Assembly (NCBI GenBank): GCA_046348995.1 | Contig: JAXMDB010000007.1 | Coordinates: 248,001-312,000 of the forward strand | From: JANNSX01 sp046348995 | Lineage (GTDB): Bacteria > Pseudomonadota > Alphaproteobacteria > Rhizobiales > Hyphomicrobiaceae | DNA: 64,000 nucleotides | Direction: 5' to 3' | Shown here: positions 16,990-25,751 of the stretch, piece after piece | How the letters are laid out: each line of letters starts with the position of its first letter | Position numbering within the stretch: position 1 is the first letter of the stretch | The notes under the pieces: generated by a model | Seen by the model: the letters and a program-made list of their open reading frames with translations, nothing else | Databases searched by the model: none | What the model was told of the DNA's origin: nothing | Position numbers and translations under genes: made by a program

Positions 16990-17759
16990 GCCCGGCCCTC
17001 GTATTTGCCGCCGCCGAAATAGGCCTCGACGACGCGCTCGTCGCGACGGACCGCCTCGACCGAGCCTCGCGTCAGCAGCTTGCCTTCGGCCATGACGATG
17101 ACCTCGTCGCAAAGCCGCGAAACGTAGTCGAGATCGTGCTCGATCAGGCAGAAGGTCAACCCACGATCAGTGTTGAGCGCCTTGATCTTCTCCGCGATCT
17201 TGCCGAGCAGCGTGCGATTGATGCCGGCGCCGATCTCGTCGAGCAGGATGATCTTGGGCTCGCGCATCAGGGCACGCCCGAGCTCGAGCAGCTTCTTCTG
17301 CCCGCCCGAGAGATTCTGCGCCTTGACGTCCGAAACAGGTCCGAGCTCGAGCAGCGCGATCGTCGCCTGTGCGCGATCGTAGTTGGCGCGTTCCTCGGCG
17401 CGAAATCGAGAGCGGCGGAAGACGACGTTGAGCACGTTCTCGCCGGCCGGTGCGGCGGCCGCCGCCATGAGGTTTTCAAGGACCGTCAGGCGGCCGAACT
17501 CATGCGGGATCTGGAAGGTGCGGGCGAGCCCGCGGCCGGCACGCTCGTGCGGTCCGAGCCTCGTGATGTCGGCGCCGTCGAGCAGGATGCGGCCGGAGGT
17601 CGGAAACAGCCTGCCGGCGATGACGTTGAAGAGCGTCGTCTTGCCGGCGCCGTTGGGACCGATGAGGCCGGTGATGCGCCCTCGCGGAATGTCGAAGCTC
17701 ACGTCGTCGGCGGCCTTCAGGCCGCCGAAGCGCATGCTGACGTGATCGATGGTGATCAT
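16986..17759 (-). CDS. Branched-chain amino acid-type ABC transporter ATP-binding protein (LivG family)
   Basis: A 257-residue ATPase that pairs with LivF. Walker A is GPNGAGKTTLFN near residue 36, the LivG-specific RTFQIPHEFGRLTVLENLM follows near residue 82, the signature LSGGQKKLLELGRAL near residue 148 and Walker B IILLDEIGAGIN near residue 170. The glycine-rich insertion after LENLM is normal for LivG. It is the first gene of the livGFH-dehydrogenase-livM-eamA run. The spacer upstream (17760-18176) separates it from livK, and whether transcription continues through that spacer is unclear. Confidence 0.94.
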   Translation of the reverse strand: MITIDHVSMRFGGLKAADDVSFDIPRGRITGLIGPNGAGKTTLFNVIAGRLFPTSGRILLDGADITRLGPHERAGRGLARTFQIPHEFGRLTVLENLMAAAAAPAGENVLNVVFRRSRFRAEERANYDRAQATIALLELGPVSDVKAQNLSGGQKKLLELGRALMREPKIILLDEIGAGINRTLLGKIAEKIKALNTDRGLTFCLIEHDLDYVSRLCDEVIVMAEGKLLTRGSVEAVRRDERVVEAYFGGGKYEGRA

Positions 17760-18176
17760 ACGCTACAGACTTTGAGCTCGATTCCGTCGAGGCAACCCGC
17801 CGCGGACGCGTTCATTCGTAGGCGACGAAATGGCATCGATCCGCAACGCAACGAACGTGGCCGTTCGGAGAGGTTCGCAAAATGCGCAACCCCTCGCCCG
17901 CCTGCCGGCACCCTCTCCCCAAGGGAGAGGGTCGAAAGAAGCGAGAGTCCATTGCTTAGCAGAAAACCCCTTGCAGCGAGGATCTGAGACCTCTCCACAG
18001 CAGGCCTTCCCCCTTGGGGAGAAGGTGGTCCGAAGGACCGGATGAGGGGTTGAGTCATGCCGAGATGTCTCCACATCGCGTCGTGAAGCTCGCCATCTCA
18101 CACCCCAGCCGCCTGCCGCCCCTCTCCTCGATGGAGAGGGGCGGCAAACGAGAGGCAAGTGCTTGTAGCCAGAGAC
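17760..18176. repeat. Gene-free spacer with several palindromic repeats, including a perfect 13-base-pair hairpin
   Basis: No gene is supported here. Three palindromes are seen. The first is a CCCTCTCCC/GGGAGAGGG hairpin at 17910-17932. The second is a compound element at 18005-18049 holding CCTTCCCCCTTGGGGAGAAGG-like arms and GGTCCGAAGGACC. The third is a perfect 13-base stem GCCGCCCCTCTCC (18115-18127) with its complement at 18133-18145 around the loop TCGAT. The last lies 32 bases beyond the livK stop on the minus strand and could act as a terminator or 3-prime stabiliser that lowers livGFHM expression relative to livK. Confidence 0.65.
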
Positions 18177-19379
18177 CTACTGATAGATCCCGACCTGCTT
18201 GTACTTGTCGCCGTCGACGACGAACTTGCCGATGTAGCCCAAGACATCCCCCTTGGCGTCGAAGTCGTAAGCCCCACCGGCGCCGTCGTAGTCGATGTCC
18301 TTGCCGGCTTTGATCAGCTCCTTGGCCTTGGCCCACTCGCCGGGGCCGACCTTCTCGCCGGGGGCGGAGGCAACCTCGCGAAGGGCTGCCGCCATCTTCG
18401 TCTTATCCGCCGAGCCCGCCTTCTCGATCGCAAGGAGTGCCAGGAACGTCGCGTCGTAGGTCTGGTCGACGAAGGCCTTGTCGGCGCCTTCTTTGAAAGC
18501 GGCATTGAAGGCGTCGTGCAGCGACTTCTGCGCCGGATTGTCGGCGGGCGACGATGGCGAGGAGAAGAACGAGGTCTTGAGCGCGTCCGCGCCCACTTCC
18601 TTGATCAGCGTCTCGTCGCGCAAGCCGTCGGTTCCGATGAAGCGCGTGAAGAGACCGCCCTCGATCGCCTGCTTGACGATGGTCGAGCCCGAGTCGCCGG
18701 CATAGGCGACGACCACGAGCGCCTCCGCTCCGCCCTTCGAGAGCGTAGCAAGCTCCGAGCGATAGGAGTTCTTCTTCTCCTCGTGCTTCTCGGCCGCGAC
18801 CACCTCGCCGCCCGCCGCCTTGAAGGCGTCGATGAAGGTCGTGCCGATACCGACGCCGTAGTCGTTGTTCACGTAGGTGACGGCGACCTTCTTGATACCT
18901 TCCTCGAGCACGATTTTGGCGAGCACGGCACCCTGATAGTTGTCGGAGGGGACCAACCGATAGAACAGGTCGTTGTCGGCGAGATCGGTGATGGCCGGCG
19001 AGGTGGCCGTCGGGGAGATCATGACGACGCCACCCGGAATGGCAACGGCGTTCGCCGCCGAGATCGTCGTCCCCGACATCAGCGCGCCCATGATAATCGG
19101 CACGCCCTCGACGTTGACGAGCTTGCTCGCCGCATCGACCGCCGCCTGCGCGTTGCCGGTCGTGTCGCCGAACACCGCGACGGCCTTGCCGTCGAGCAGG
19201 CCGCCGCCGTCGTTCGCCTGTTGCACTGCGAGATTGACCGCGTTCTGCAGCGGCGGGATGAAGCTCGCGATCGGCCCCGTAATGTCCATGAGCATGCCGA
19301 CCTTCGTGTCGGCGGCACTGGCAAGCGCGGTCGTGGCGAGCAGAGTTGCCGCCGCAAGCGACAGGCGAGATGTTTTCAT
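18177..19379 (-). CDS. Branched-chain amino acid-type ABC transporter substrate-binding protein (LivK family)
   Basis: A 400-residue periplasmic binding protein of the LivJ/LivK (peripla_BP_6) fold. Residues 1-23 are a Sec signal ending ALASA. The mature protein starts ADTKVGMLMDITGPIASF, and mid-protein features are AIPGGVVMISPTATSPAITD near residue 125 and YVNNDYGVGIGTTFIDAF near residue 180. A GGGAGGAAACAA site precedes ATG 19379. It lies 66 bases after the kynurenine formamidase gene on the same strand, tying the Liv importer to the kynurenine-type catabolic genes. Ligand unknown; an aromatic or amino-acid-like compound is a fair guess. Confidence 0.92.
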   Translation of the reverse strand: MKTSRLSLAAATLLATTALASAADTKVGMLMDITGPIASFIPPLQNAVNLAVQQANDGGGLLDGKAVAVFGDTTGNAQAAVDAASKLVNVEGVPIIMGALMSGTTISAANAVAIPGGVVMISPTATSPAITDLADNDLFYRLVPSDNYQGAVLAKIVLEEGIKKVAVTYVNNDYGVGIGTTFIDAFKAAGGEVVAAEKHEEKKNSYRSELATLSKGGAEALVVVAYAGDSGSTIVKQAIEGGLFTRFIGTDGLRDETLIKEVGADALKTSFFSSPSSPADNPAQKSLHDAFNAAFKEGADKAFVDQTYDATFLALLAIEKAGSADKTKMAAALREVASAPGEKVGPGEWAKAKELIKAGKDIDYDGAGGAYDFDAKGDVLGYIGKFVVDGDKYKQVGIYQ

Positions 19380-19445
19380 TTGTTTCCTCCCGTTGAGTGA
19401 CGGGATGTTATCGGCCGGGCGGCGGGCCGTCCAGGAGGACAACGC

Positions 19446-20075
19446 TTAACCGAGGGTCCTCAGCACCGCCCGCACCGGCGCCGCGTCGAGGCCGGCCAGA
19501 TTGACCGGCAGGGCGAGCAGCTCGTAGTCGCCGGGAGCGACATGGGCGAGAACGAGGTTTTCGAGGATGCGCATATCCGCCCGGAGCGCTGCCCGATGAG
19601 CAGGCAGGTCCTTCGACGTCTCCGGATCGACCGAGGGCGTGTCGATGCCGACGAGCACGACATCGCGAGTGGCCAAGAGCTCGATGACGTCGGACGACAG
19701 CGCCCGAAATCCGGTCGGCCAACGGTTGGGATCGGTTGTTTCGGCGAGCCGCAGCAGGATACGCGGCGGCGCGCTGTCGAGCTTATCCGCGATATCGTCA
19801 AGCGTGCAGAGCGCACCCGGCCCACGCGCATCGATGACCCGGCACGGACCGACATAGGGCTCTAAGGCCAAGGCCCCGATCGGCGCACCGTCCGGCGCGT
19901 AGTGCAGCGGCGCGTCGGCGTGCGTGCCGCAATGCGTCGACATCGTGATCCGCGCGACGTTGACGGGACAGCCAGGACCGATCGCGAAGTGGCGCGTCTC
20001 GGCGTAGGCCGTGTCACCGGGAAAGCCCGCGATCCCCTGACGAACCGGCTGCGAGATGTCGATGAGGCGGCTCAT
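19446..20075 (-). CDS. kynB: Kynurenine formamidase-like cyclase family protein
   Basis: A 209-residue metal-dependent hydrolase closely matching bacterial arylformamidase KynB (EC 3.5.1.9), which converts N-formylkynurenine to kynurenine and formate. The metal-binding HxGTHxD motif is seen as H48-CG-TH-A-D54 in STHCGTHADAPLHY. Further KynB landmarks are GCPVNVARIT, GIDTPSVDPETSKDLPAH and the ending ALPVNLAGLDAAPVRAVLRTLG. ATG 20075 overlaps the kynU stop by four bases. The KynB-specific landmarks make a generic cyclase-family assignment less likely. No tryptophan dioxygenase gene is present in the window. Confidence 0.88.
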   Translation of the reverse strand: MSRLIDISQPVRQGIAGFPGDTAYAETRHFAIGPGCPVNVARITMSTHCGTHADAPLHYAPDGAPIGALALEPYVGPCRVIDARGPGALCTLDDIADKLDSAPPRILLRLAETTDPNRWPTGFRALSSDVIELLATRDVVLVGIDTPSVDPETSKDLPAHRAALRADMRILENLVLAHVAPGDYELLALPVNLAGLDAAPVRAVLRTLG

Positions 20076-21307
20076 GTGACGGCCGACCGCGCTTTGAACT
20101 CCGGCGTGTCCCACAGCCGCTCGGCCATCACCCGCTCGATGATCACGGCGGCGTCGAAGACATCGACGAAGCGGATGTAGAGCGGCGTCAGGCCGAAGCG
20201 TATCTTGTCGGGCGCGCGGAAGTCGCCGACGACGCCATGCGCGATCAGCGCTTGCATGACGGCATAGCCGGCGGGGCAGCGAAACGACACTTGCGACCCG
20301 CGCCGCGCGAGGTCGCGCGGCCCCGCGAGCTCGAGACCATAGCGGCCACAGCGCTGCTCGACCTCATCGATGAAGACGCGCGCCAGCGCTTGCCCCTTGC
20401 TGTACAGCGCCTGCATATCGACATCGTCGTACGCATCGAGCGCCGCGTCGAGCGCGATCATCGAGAGCATCGCCTGCGTGCCGCACTGCTGGCGCGTGAT
20501 GCCGGCGGCCGGGCGGTATCCCGTCGTGAAGGCAAACGGGTCGGCATGGCCCCACCAACCCGACAGTGGCGAGGCGATGCGGTCCTGCAGATCCTTCCGC
20601 ACGTAGAGAAATGCCGGCGCGCCGGGGCCGCCGTTCAGATATTTGTACGTGCAGCCGACGGCAAAGTCGGCATCGGCGCCGCCGAGATCCACGGGAATGG
20701 CACCGGCACTGTGGGCGAGGTCCCACAGCATCAGTGCGCCGGCCGCATGCGCCTTGGCGGTGATCGCCTGCATGTCGTGGCGGCGGCCGGTCGCGTAGTC
20801 GACCTCGGTCAACATGACGAGCGCGACCGTGTCGTCGATGGCGGCTTCGACAGCCTCCGGCGCGACGAGCTTCAAGTCGTGTGCGCCGGTCATCCCGAGC
20901 ACGCCCTCGGCGATGTAGAGGTCGGTCGGGAAGTTGCCGGTGTCGGAGAGGATGACGCGGCGGCCGGGACGCAACCGCAAAGCCGCGGCGACGAGCTTGA
21001 ACAGATTGACTGAGATCGTGTCGGCGACGACGACGGTGCCTTGCGGCGCACCGATCAGCCGGCCGATGCGATCGCCGAGCCGGCCGGGCAAAGTGAACCA
21101 TCCGTGCTTGTTCCACGAGGTGATGAGGTCTTGGCCCCACTCCTCGGCAACGGCGCGAGCGACGCGCGCAGCGACTCCCTTCGGCAGAGCGCCGAGCGAG
21201 TTGCCGTCGAGATAGATGACGCCATCGGGCAATGCGAAGAGATCGCGCTTAGCTGCGAACGGATCGTTGCGATCGAGAGTGAGGCAATCGTCTCGGGACA
21301 CGGTCAC
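20072..21307 (-). CDS. kynU: Kynureninase
   Basis: A 411-residue PLP enzyme that cleaves kynurenine (or 3-hydroxykynurenine) to anthranilate (or 3-hydroxyanthranilate) and alanine. Features are IYLDGNSLGALPKG near residue 31, GWFTLPGRLGDRIGRLIGA near 69, the DLAHSAGA segment near 196 and the PLP lysine K222 in CTYKYLNGGPGAPAFLYV (by parts). The start is GTG 21307, in a GTGA overlap with the LysR stop, giving translational coupling. The length fits bacterial KynU. It heads directly into kynB, the normal pathway neighbour. Confidence 0.94.
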   Translation of the reverse strand: MTVSRDDCLTLDRNDPFAAKRDLFALPDGVIYLDGNSLGALPKGVAARVARAVAEEWGQDLITSWNKHGWFTLPGRLGDRIGRLIGAPQGTVVVADTISVNLFKLVAAALRLRPGRRVILSDTGNFPTDLYIAEGVLGMTGAHDLKLVAPEAVEAAIDDTVALVMLTEVDYATGRRHDMQAITAKAHAAGALMLWDLAHSAGAIPVDLGGADADFAVGCTYKYLNGGPGAPAFLYVRKDLQDRIASPLSGWWGHADPFAFTTGYRPAAGITRQQCGTQAMLSMIALDAALDAYDDVDMQALYSKGQALARVFIDEVEQRCGRYGLELAGPRDLARRGSQVSFRCPAGYAVMQALIAHGVVGDFRAPDKIRFGLTPLYIRFVDVFDAAVIIERVMAERLWDTPEFKARSAVT

Positions 21308-22239
21308 TTCTCACCCCTCCGAAGAAGCTTTGCGAGATCCGCCTTCGCATGCGCGATGAACGCCTCGACGATGCGGCGCGGCGGAGCCGCCTTGCGGCGC
21401 GCAAGCCCGAGCGTCATCGGCCGATAGGTGCCCGAAAGCTCGAGCACGCGAAAGCGCTTGCCGTCGAGCGCCCGGTCGGTGCCGAGCGGAATGTTGGCGA
21501 GCCCATAGCCAAGCCCATTGGCGACGAGGCCGCGAACAACCTCCGGATAGGCCGAGCGGAAGGCGATGCGTGGCTGCAATCCGGCGCTGATGAAGTGCGA
21601 GAGAAAATACTCCCGCGTCAGCGGCAGATCGAGCAACACGAGGCCGTCGCCGGCCAGGTCGTCGAGCTTCACCTTCACTCGCTTCGCCAGGCGATGGCCC
21701 TCCGCGACATACGCATAGGGTGGCAGCTTGACCACCGGCACGAAGTCGATGTCGGCGGGGAGATCGAGGTCGTAGGTGACGGCCAAGTCGATCTCGCCCT
21801 GCCTCAGCCGCTCGCGTAGCGCCTCCTGATGCACCTCGACGGGCGTGATGATCGCCTTGGAATGCAGCTGCTGGAAGCCCTGGACCAGCGCCGGCAATAC
21901 GACCGGTGCGATCGTGACCAGCGCGCCGACGACGAGCGGCCCCTGCATCTCGGTCTTGAGCTCGCTGGCGATCTGATGCAGCCCCGCCGCCTGCTGCAAC
22001 AAGCTCCGCGCTTCGCTCAAGAGCCGGCGGCCCTCGGTCGTCAGCGCCACGCCCTGGGCGTGATGGCGGATGAAGAGCGTCACGCCGAGGGCGGCTTCCA
22101 GATCGCTGATCGCCGTCGAGATCGAGGGCTGCGAGACGTGGATCGTCTCGGAGGCGAGCTTGATCGAGCCGGCTTCGCCCGCCGCGACGAAATACTCGAG
22201 CTGACGCAAGGTCAGCCGCGCCTGACGGACGGGGCGCAT
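21304..22239 (-). CDS. LysR-family transcriptional regulator
   Basis: A 311-residue regulator. An N-terminal winged helix-turn-helix (residues 8-70) reads LRQLEYFVAAGEAGSIKLASETIHVSQPSISTAISDLE (by parts), and a periplasmic-binding-protein-like effector domain follows. ATG 22239 (MRPVRQARLTLRQLEYF) is chosen over an ATG nine codons upstream, which would overlap the DUF1028 stop. Unlike most LysR genes it is not divergent but sits inside the operon between DUF1028 and kynU, overlapping kynU by four bases. It probably controls this operon, perhaps responding to a kynurenine-pathway metabolite; that is inference. Confidence 0.92.
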   Translation of the reverse strand: MRPVRQARLTLRQLEYFVAAGEAGSIKLASETIHVSQPSISTAISDLEAALGVTLFIRHHAQGVALTTEGRRLLSEARSLLQQAAGLHQIASELKTEMQGPLVVGALVTIAPVVLPALVQGFQQLHSKAIITPVEVHQEALRERLRQGEIDLAVTYDLDLPADIDFVPVVKLPPYAYVAEGHRLAKRVKVKLDDLAGDGLVLLDLPLTREYFLSHFISAGLQPRIAFRSAYPEVVRGLVANGLGYGLANIPLGTDRALDGKRFRVLELSGTYRPMTLGLARRKAAPPRRIVEAFIAHAKADLAKLLRRGEK

Positions 22240-22243
22240 GGTC

Positions 22244-22921
22244 TTAGAGATCGCCCGGCACTCCATAGCTCGGCGCGGCGGAGGGGTTCACCGCGCGATC
22301 GACATAGGCCTGCATCTGCGGCACATAGTCGGTCCAGAGCTTCCTGAGCGTCGCGATCGGATTGACCTCGTCCCAATCGCAGCGGAGATCGACGAGCGGG
22401 AAGGGCTGCTTGTCGGCGACGATGAGGCAGGCCGAATGGATCGTGCCCTCCTCGCCGCCCGCGGCCAAGCCGGCCTCCAGCGAGCGCAACAGACGTTCGG
22501 CCAGATGCCGGTCGGCGTTGGCGGTGAAGGCGTCGGCCATCGCGACCGGAACCTGAACCGTCTTCAAGAGATTGCCCGCCGCGACACAATTCGGACGGCG
22601 CTCGATGGCGTTCGTACCGAGCACCTTGGCGCCCGAATGCACGGCCGTTCCGCCGGTCTTATCGACGACGGCGATCTGCCGGTAGTCGGTGAAATTCTGA
22701 CCCGCGAGGGCTCGGGCAAGCGCGCTTTCCGCGTCATGACCTTGGGCAAGCAGATCGAGAATGCGCGGGCCATAGGTCGGATCGGTGATGTTCTGCGTCG
22801 AGACGGCGCCAGCACCCGCCCGCGCATGCGGGCATCGCGCGCCGACCGCAATCGAGGACGTGGTGACGCCGACGCCGAACATGCCGGTGCGGGCGCAACG
22901 GCCCGTGATCGAGAACGTCAT
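22244..22921 (-). CDS. DUF1028 family protein (Ntn-hydrolase-like)
   Basis: A 225-residue cytoplasmic protein of the DUF1028 family, which has an Ntn-hydrolase-like fold. Signatures are MTFSITGRCARTGMFGVGVTTSSIAVGARCP at the start, STQNITDPTYGPRIL near residue 41, GTNAIERRPNCVAAGNLL near 104, and GEEGTIHSACLIVADKQPFPLVDLRCDW (by parts) near 155. DUF1028 genes often occur with RidA and amide or amino-acid catabolic genes, as here. ATG 22921 overlaps the Rieske stop by four bases. The reaction is unknown. Confidence 0.88.
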   Translation of the reverse strand: MTFSITGRCARTGMFGVGVTTSSIAVGARCPHARAGAGAVSTQNITDPTYGPRILDLLAQGHDAESALARALAGQNFTDYRQIAVVDKTGGTAVHSGAKVLGTNAIERRPNCVAAGNLLKTVQVPVAMADAFTANADRHLAERLLRSLEAGLAAGGEEGTIHSACLIVADKQPFPLVDLRCDWDEVNPIATLRKLWTDYVPQMQAYVDRAVNPSAAPSYGVPGDL

Positions 22922-24126
22922 GAGGTTTGTCCTTTGCTGACGACGGCGGCGTCCTTGACCGGACGCTGCAGTCGGGAGACGTCGATCTTGGCATCCGCCA
23001 AGCGGTTTGCCAGATAGATCTGGAAATCCTGAATCTCACGCTCGAGCCAGCTCAAAGGTCCGGCTTGTGCGAGCGGGCTACCCGCGCCTTTGTAGATGCT
23101 CTCGACGACGACGCGATCCTCGGCGTTCACGCGATCGAAGAAGCCAACGAGCGTATCGACGAAGGCGGGCAGGTCAGCGAGGCTTGCCACCACCTCCGGT
23201 GCGAGCGCCACGCCGAAGCGCACATGCACCTCGCCGACGCTCTTGGGACGCAGCGACAGATACCAGAAGTGATCCGGCGCCAGCACGTACATATGCGTCG
23301 GAAAAATCGTCGGCATGACGGAAGTGTAGCGCCAGCGGCCCTCGAGCCGCGTGTTGTCCTTGTGCGCGCGTCCGTAGGTGGCCGTCTCGTCCTTCGTGAA
23401 GGTCTGGGTCGTGAAGTGCTCGTAGACCTTCGGCGTGAACTCGGTGTCCTCGACGGGAAACCAGGCGCCGACGGTCGCGCGATGCGCGACGGGAAGGTGG
23501 TACCCCTCCATGAAGTTCTCGCACAGCATCTTCCAGTTCGTCGCCCAGACGTGATCCTGGTGGGCGACGGGGACATAGCCGGCCATCTGGTAACGGGCGA
23601 CGTCCGCATGCAGCGGCGCCAGCATGTCGGCGACGCGCGGCGCATCGGCATTGAGGGTAACGTAGATCCAGCCTTCCCAGATCTCGGTGCGGATCTCGGG
23701 CAGGCAATAGTCGCGCTTGTCGAAATGCGGCGGACGCCCCATGTGACCGGCGCCCAGCACACGGCCGTCGAGATCGTAGGTCCAGGCGTGATAGGGGCAG
23801 GTGATGCGGCGCGAATTGCCACGATCGTTCAGCAATTGCATCAGGCGATGCAGGCAGACGTTGGAGAAGCTGCGGACCCGGCCCTCCCCGTCCCGAATGA
23901 CGAAGATCGGCTGCTCGGCGAGCGAGAAGGTGATGTAGTCGCCCGTGTTGGGAATCTCGGCGGCCAGGCCCGCGCAGAGCCAGTCCTTCTTGAAGATGCG
24001 CTCGGTCTCGAGCCGCGCGATTTCCTCCGAGCGGTAGAAGGCCGGCGGCGCGGTCATCGCCTGCTTGGGCTCAGACCGCGCGCGCTCGCAGAGCGCTCTC
24101 AGTATGTCATCGGACTCCGCCGGCAT
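22918..24126 (-). CDS. Rieske non-haem iron oxygenase, alpha subunit
   Basis: A 402-residue oxygenase component. The Rieske 2Fe-2S ligands are C91-L-H93 and C110-P-Y-H113 (NVCLHRLMQ and TCPYHAW). The catalytic mononuclear-iron region shows ENFMEGYHLPVAH near residue 215. It resembles aromatic-ring-hydroxylating and quaternary-amine (choline/carnitine-type) oxygenases, but I cannot tell which. No beta subunit, ferredoxin or reductase gene is adjacent, so electrons must come from a partner elsewhere. ATG 24126 is 11 bases past the ridA stop. Its setting with kynU/kynB makes an aromatic amine or anthranilate-like substrate plausible but unproven. Confidence 0.88.
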   Translation of the reverse strand: MPAESDDILRALCERARSEPKQAMTAPPAFYRSEEIARLETERIFKKDWLCAGLAAEIPNTGDYITFSLAEQPIFVIRDGEGRVRSFSNVCLHRLMQLLNDRGNSRRITCPYHAWTYDLDGRVLGAGHMGRPPHFDKRDYCLPEIRTEIWEGWIYVTLNADAPRVADMLAPLHADVARYQMAGYVPVAHQDHVWATNWKMLCENFMEGYHLPVAHRATVGAWFPVEDTEFTPKVYEHFTTQTFTKDETATYGRAHKDNTRLEGRWRYTSVMPTIFPTHMYVLAPDHFWYLSLRPKSVGEVHVRFGVALAPEVVASLADLPAFVDTLVGFFDRVNAEDRVVVESIYKGAGSPLAQAGPLSWLEREIQDFQIYLANRLADAKIDVSRLQRPVKDAAVVSKGQTS

Positions 24127-24137
24127 GGCATCCTCGC

Positions 24138-24551
24138 TCAATCGGGGATCACCGCCGTCGCCTCGATCTCGACCACCCATTCGGGCCGCGCCAACGCCGG
24201 CACCACGAGACCGGTCGAGACTGGAAACACGCCCTTCAAATGCTTGCCCATCTCACGATAGACCGCCTCGCGATAGCGAATGTCCGTCAGGTACACGACG
24301 ATCCGGCAGATGTGCTCCATCTTAGCCCCCGACTCCTCCATGAGCATGCGAATGTTCTGCATCGCCTTCTCGGTCTGCTTGCCGGCATCGCCGACGTGCA
24401 GGCTCGCGCGTGTGTCCAGATCCTGCGAAACCTGGCCGCGCAGGAACACCATCGTGCCTTTGGCGACGACCGCCTGGCAGAGGTCGTTGTCGAGCTTCTG
24501 CTCCGGGTAGGTGTCCTTGGTATTGAACTTGCGGATGCGCTTGTGGGCCAT
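24138..24551 (-). CDS. RidA family protein
   Basis: A 137-residue protein of the RidA/YjgF family. Many members hydrolyse reactive enamine or imine intermediates from PLP enzymes, while others are pathway-specific deaminases. Features are VFLRGQVSQDLDT near residue 36, GDAGKQTEKAMQNI near 54, the CRIVVYLTDIRYREAVYREMGKHLKGVFPVST stretch (by parts) and the closing EIEATAVIPD. The usual catalytic Arg position in the R-x-x-x-T-type segment is replaced here by a RPEWVVEIEA ending, as in subfamilies away from canonical RidA. It is the first gene of the Rieske-DUF1028-LysR-kynU-kynB run. Confidence 0.88.
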   Translation of the reverse strand: MAHKRIRKFNTKDTYPEQKLDNDLCQAVVAKGTMVFLRGQVSQDLDTRASLHVGDAGKQTEKAMQNIRMLMEESGAKMEHICRIVVYLTDIRYREAVYREMGKHLKGVFPVSTGLVVPALARPEWVVEIEATAVIPD

Positions 24552-24656
24552 GGGTGGCGTCCTCGGCTGGCGTGAAAGCGGGCGAGAATGCCCGCCATGT
24601 CTGATTTCGAATACTATTACTTTTTGAACCCTTGCTTCGCAATGGCCGAAGCAGCG

Positions 24657-25751
24657 TCACCTCAAGATCTTCGCCACCTCCTCGGCGATCGCGAGCGACG
24701 AGGTGAGCCCGGGACTCTCGATACCGAAGAGAAGCACGGCGCCGGCATGCCCGTGCACATCAGGACCGTCGATGCGGAAGTCGGCAGCGGGCGCACCTTC
24801 CGGCACGATTTTGGGGCGAATGCCGGCGTAGGCCGGCACGAGCGCTCCGTCGGGCAAATCCGGCCAGTAGGTACGGATTGCGGCATAGAACGAGGCGGCC
24901 CGGCGCTCGTCGATCGTGTAGTCGAGATGATCGACCCATTCGACGTCCGGACCGAAGCGCACCTGTCCGCCAATATCGAGCGTCGCGTGGATACCCAGGC
25001 CACCCGGTACCGGCATCGGGTAGACGAGCCGCTGAAATGGACTACGGCCCGCGAGGGCGAAATAGTTGCCCTTGGCGTAATATCCGCGGGGCGGTGCATA
25101 GCGTGTGCTTGATAAGCCCCGTGCGAGGCCCGGTCCGTCGTGACCAGCGGCGAGAACGAGTCGACGGCAGGTCAACGCTTCGCCTCCCGCAAGCACGAGC
25201 CGAAAACCGCCTGCATCAATGGGCGCGACCGACTCGACCGCCGTCTGCAGCACCACCTGCCCACCTGCAGCGGTCAGCGCTCCTTCGAGCGCCAGCATCA
25301 GTGCCTGCGCATCGACGATCGCGGTCGAAGGCGACAGCAAGGCGCGCACCGAGCGCACGGCCGGCTCGAGCCGGCGTGCCTCGACGCCGTCGATCTCGAC
25401 GATGTCGTCGACACCGTTGGCAAGCGCGGTTGCCGCGAGGCTGCGCAGGGCCGGTATCTGCGCCTCGTCCGTCGCGACGATGATCTTGCCGAGAGGGTTC
25501 ACAGGCACGCCAGCATCCTTCGCAAACTGCCTGAGCAGATGCCGCCCGCGCACGCAGAGCCGGGCCTTGAGACTGCCGGTCGGGTAATAGATGCCCGCGT
25601 GCACGACCTCGGAATTACGCGCGCTGATCTCTTGGCCGATGCGCCCGTTGCGCTCGAGCACCATCACCTCCTGACCGGCTCCGGCCAGCGCGCGAGCTAT
25701 CGCCAGACCGACGACGCCCGCTCCGATGACGACCGTCTCCAGATCCGCCAT
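24657..25751 (-). CDS. FAD-dependent oxidoreductase, L-2-hydroxyglutarate oxidase-like
   Basis: A 364-residue DAO-fold flavoprotein. The FAD-binding motif GAGVVGLAIARALA is at residues 9-22, followed by LERNGRIGQEISARNSEVVHAGIYYPTGSLKARLC (by parts). That NSEVVHAGIYY signature is typical of LhgO/L-2-hydroxyglutarate dehydrogenase relatives. Near residue 270 is the family loop VPGGLGIHATLDIGG. ATG 25751 overlaps the upstream metallopeptidase stop by one base. The substrate is an L-2-hydroxy acid by family; alternative DAO substrates cannot be excluded. Confidence 0.85.
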   Translation of the reverse strand: MADLETVVIGAGVVGLAIARALAGAGQEVMVLERNGRIGQEISARNSEVVHAGIYYPTGSLKARLCVRGRHLLRQFAKDAGVPVNPLGKIIVATDEAQIPALRSLAATALANGVDDIVEIDGVEARRLEPAVRSVRALLSPSTAIVDAQALMLALEGALTAAGGQVVLQTAVESVAPIDAGGFRLVLAGGEALTCRRLVLAAGHDGPGLARGLSSTRYAPPRGYYAKGNYFALAGRSPFQRLVYPMPVPGGLGIHATLDIGGQVRFGPDVEWVDHLDYTIDERRAASFYAAIRTYWPDLPDGALVPAYAGIRPKIVPEGAPAADFRIDGPDVHGHAGAVLLFGIESPGLTSSLAIAEEVAKILR

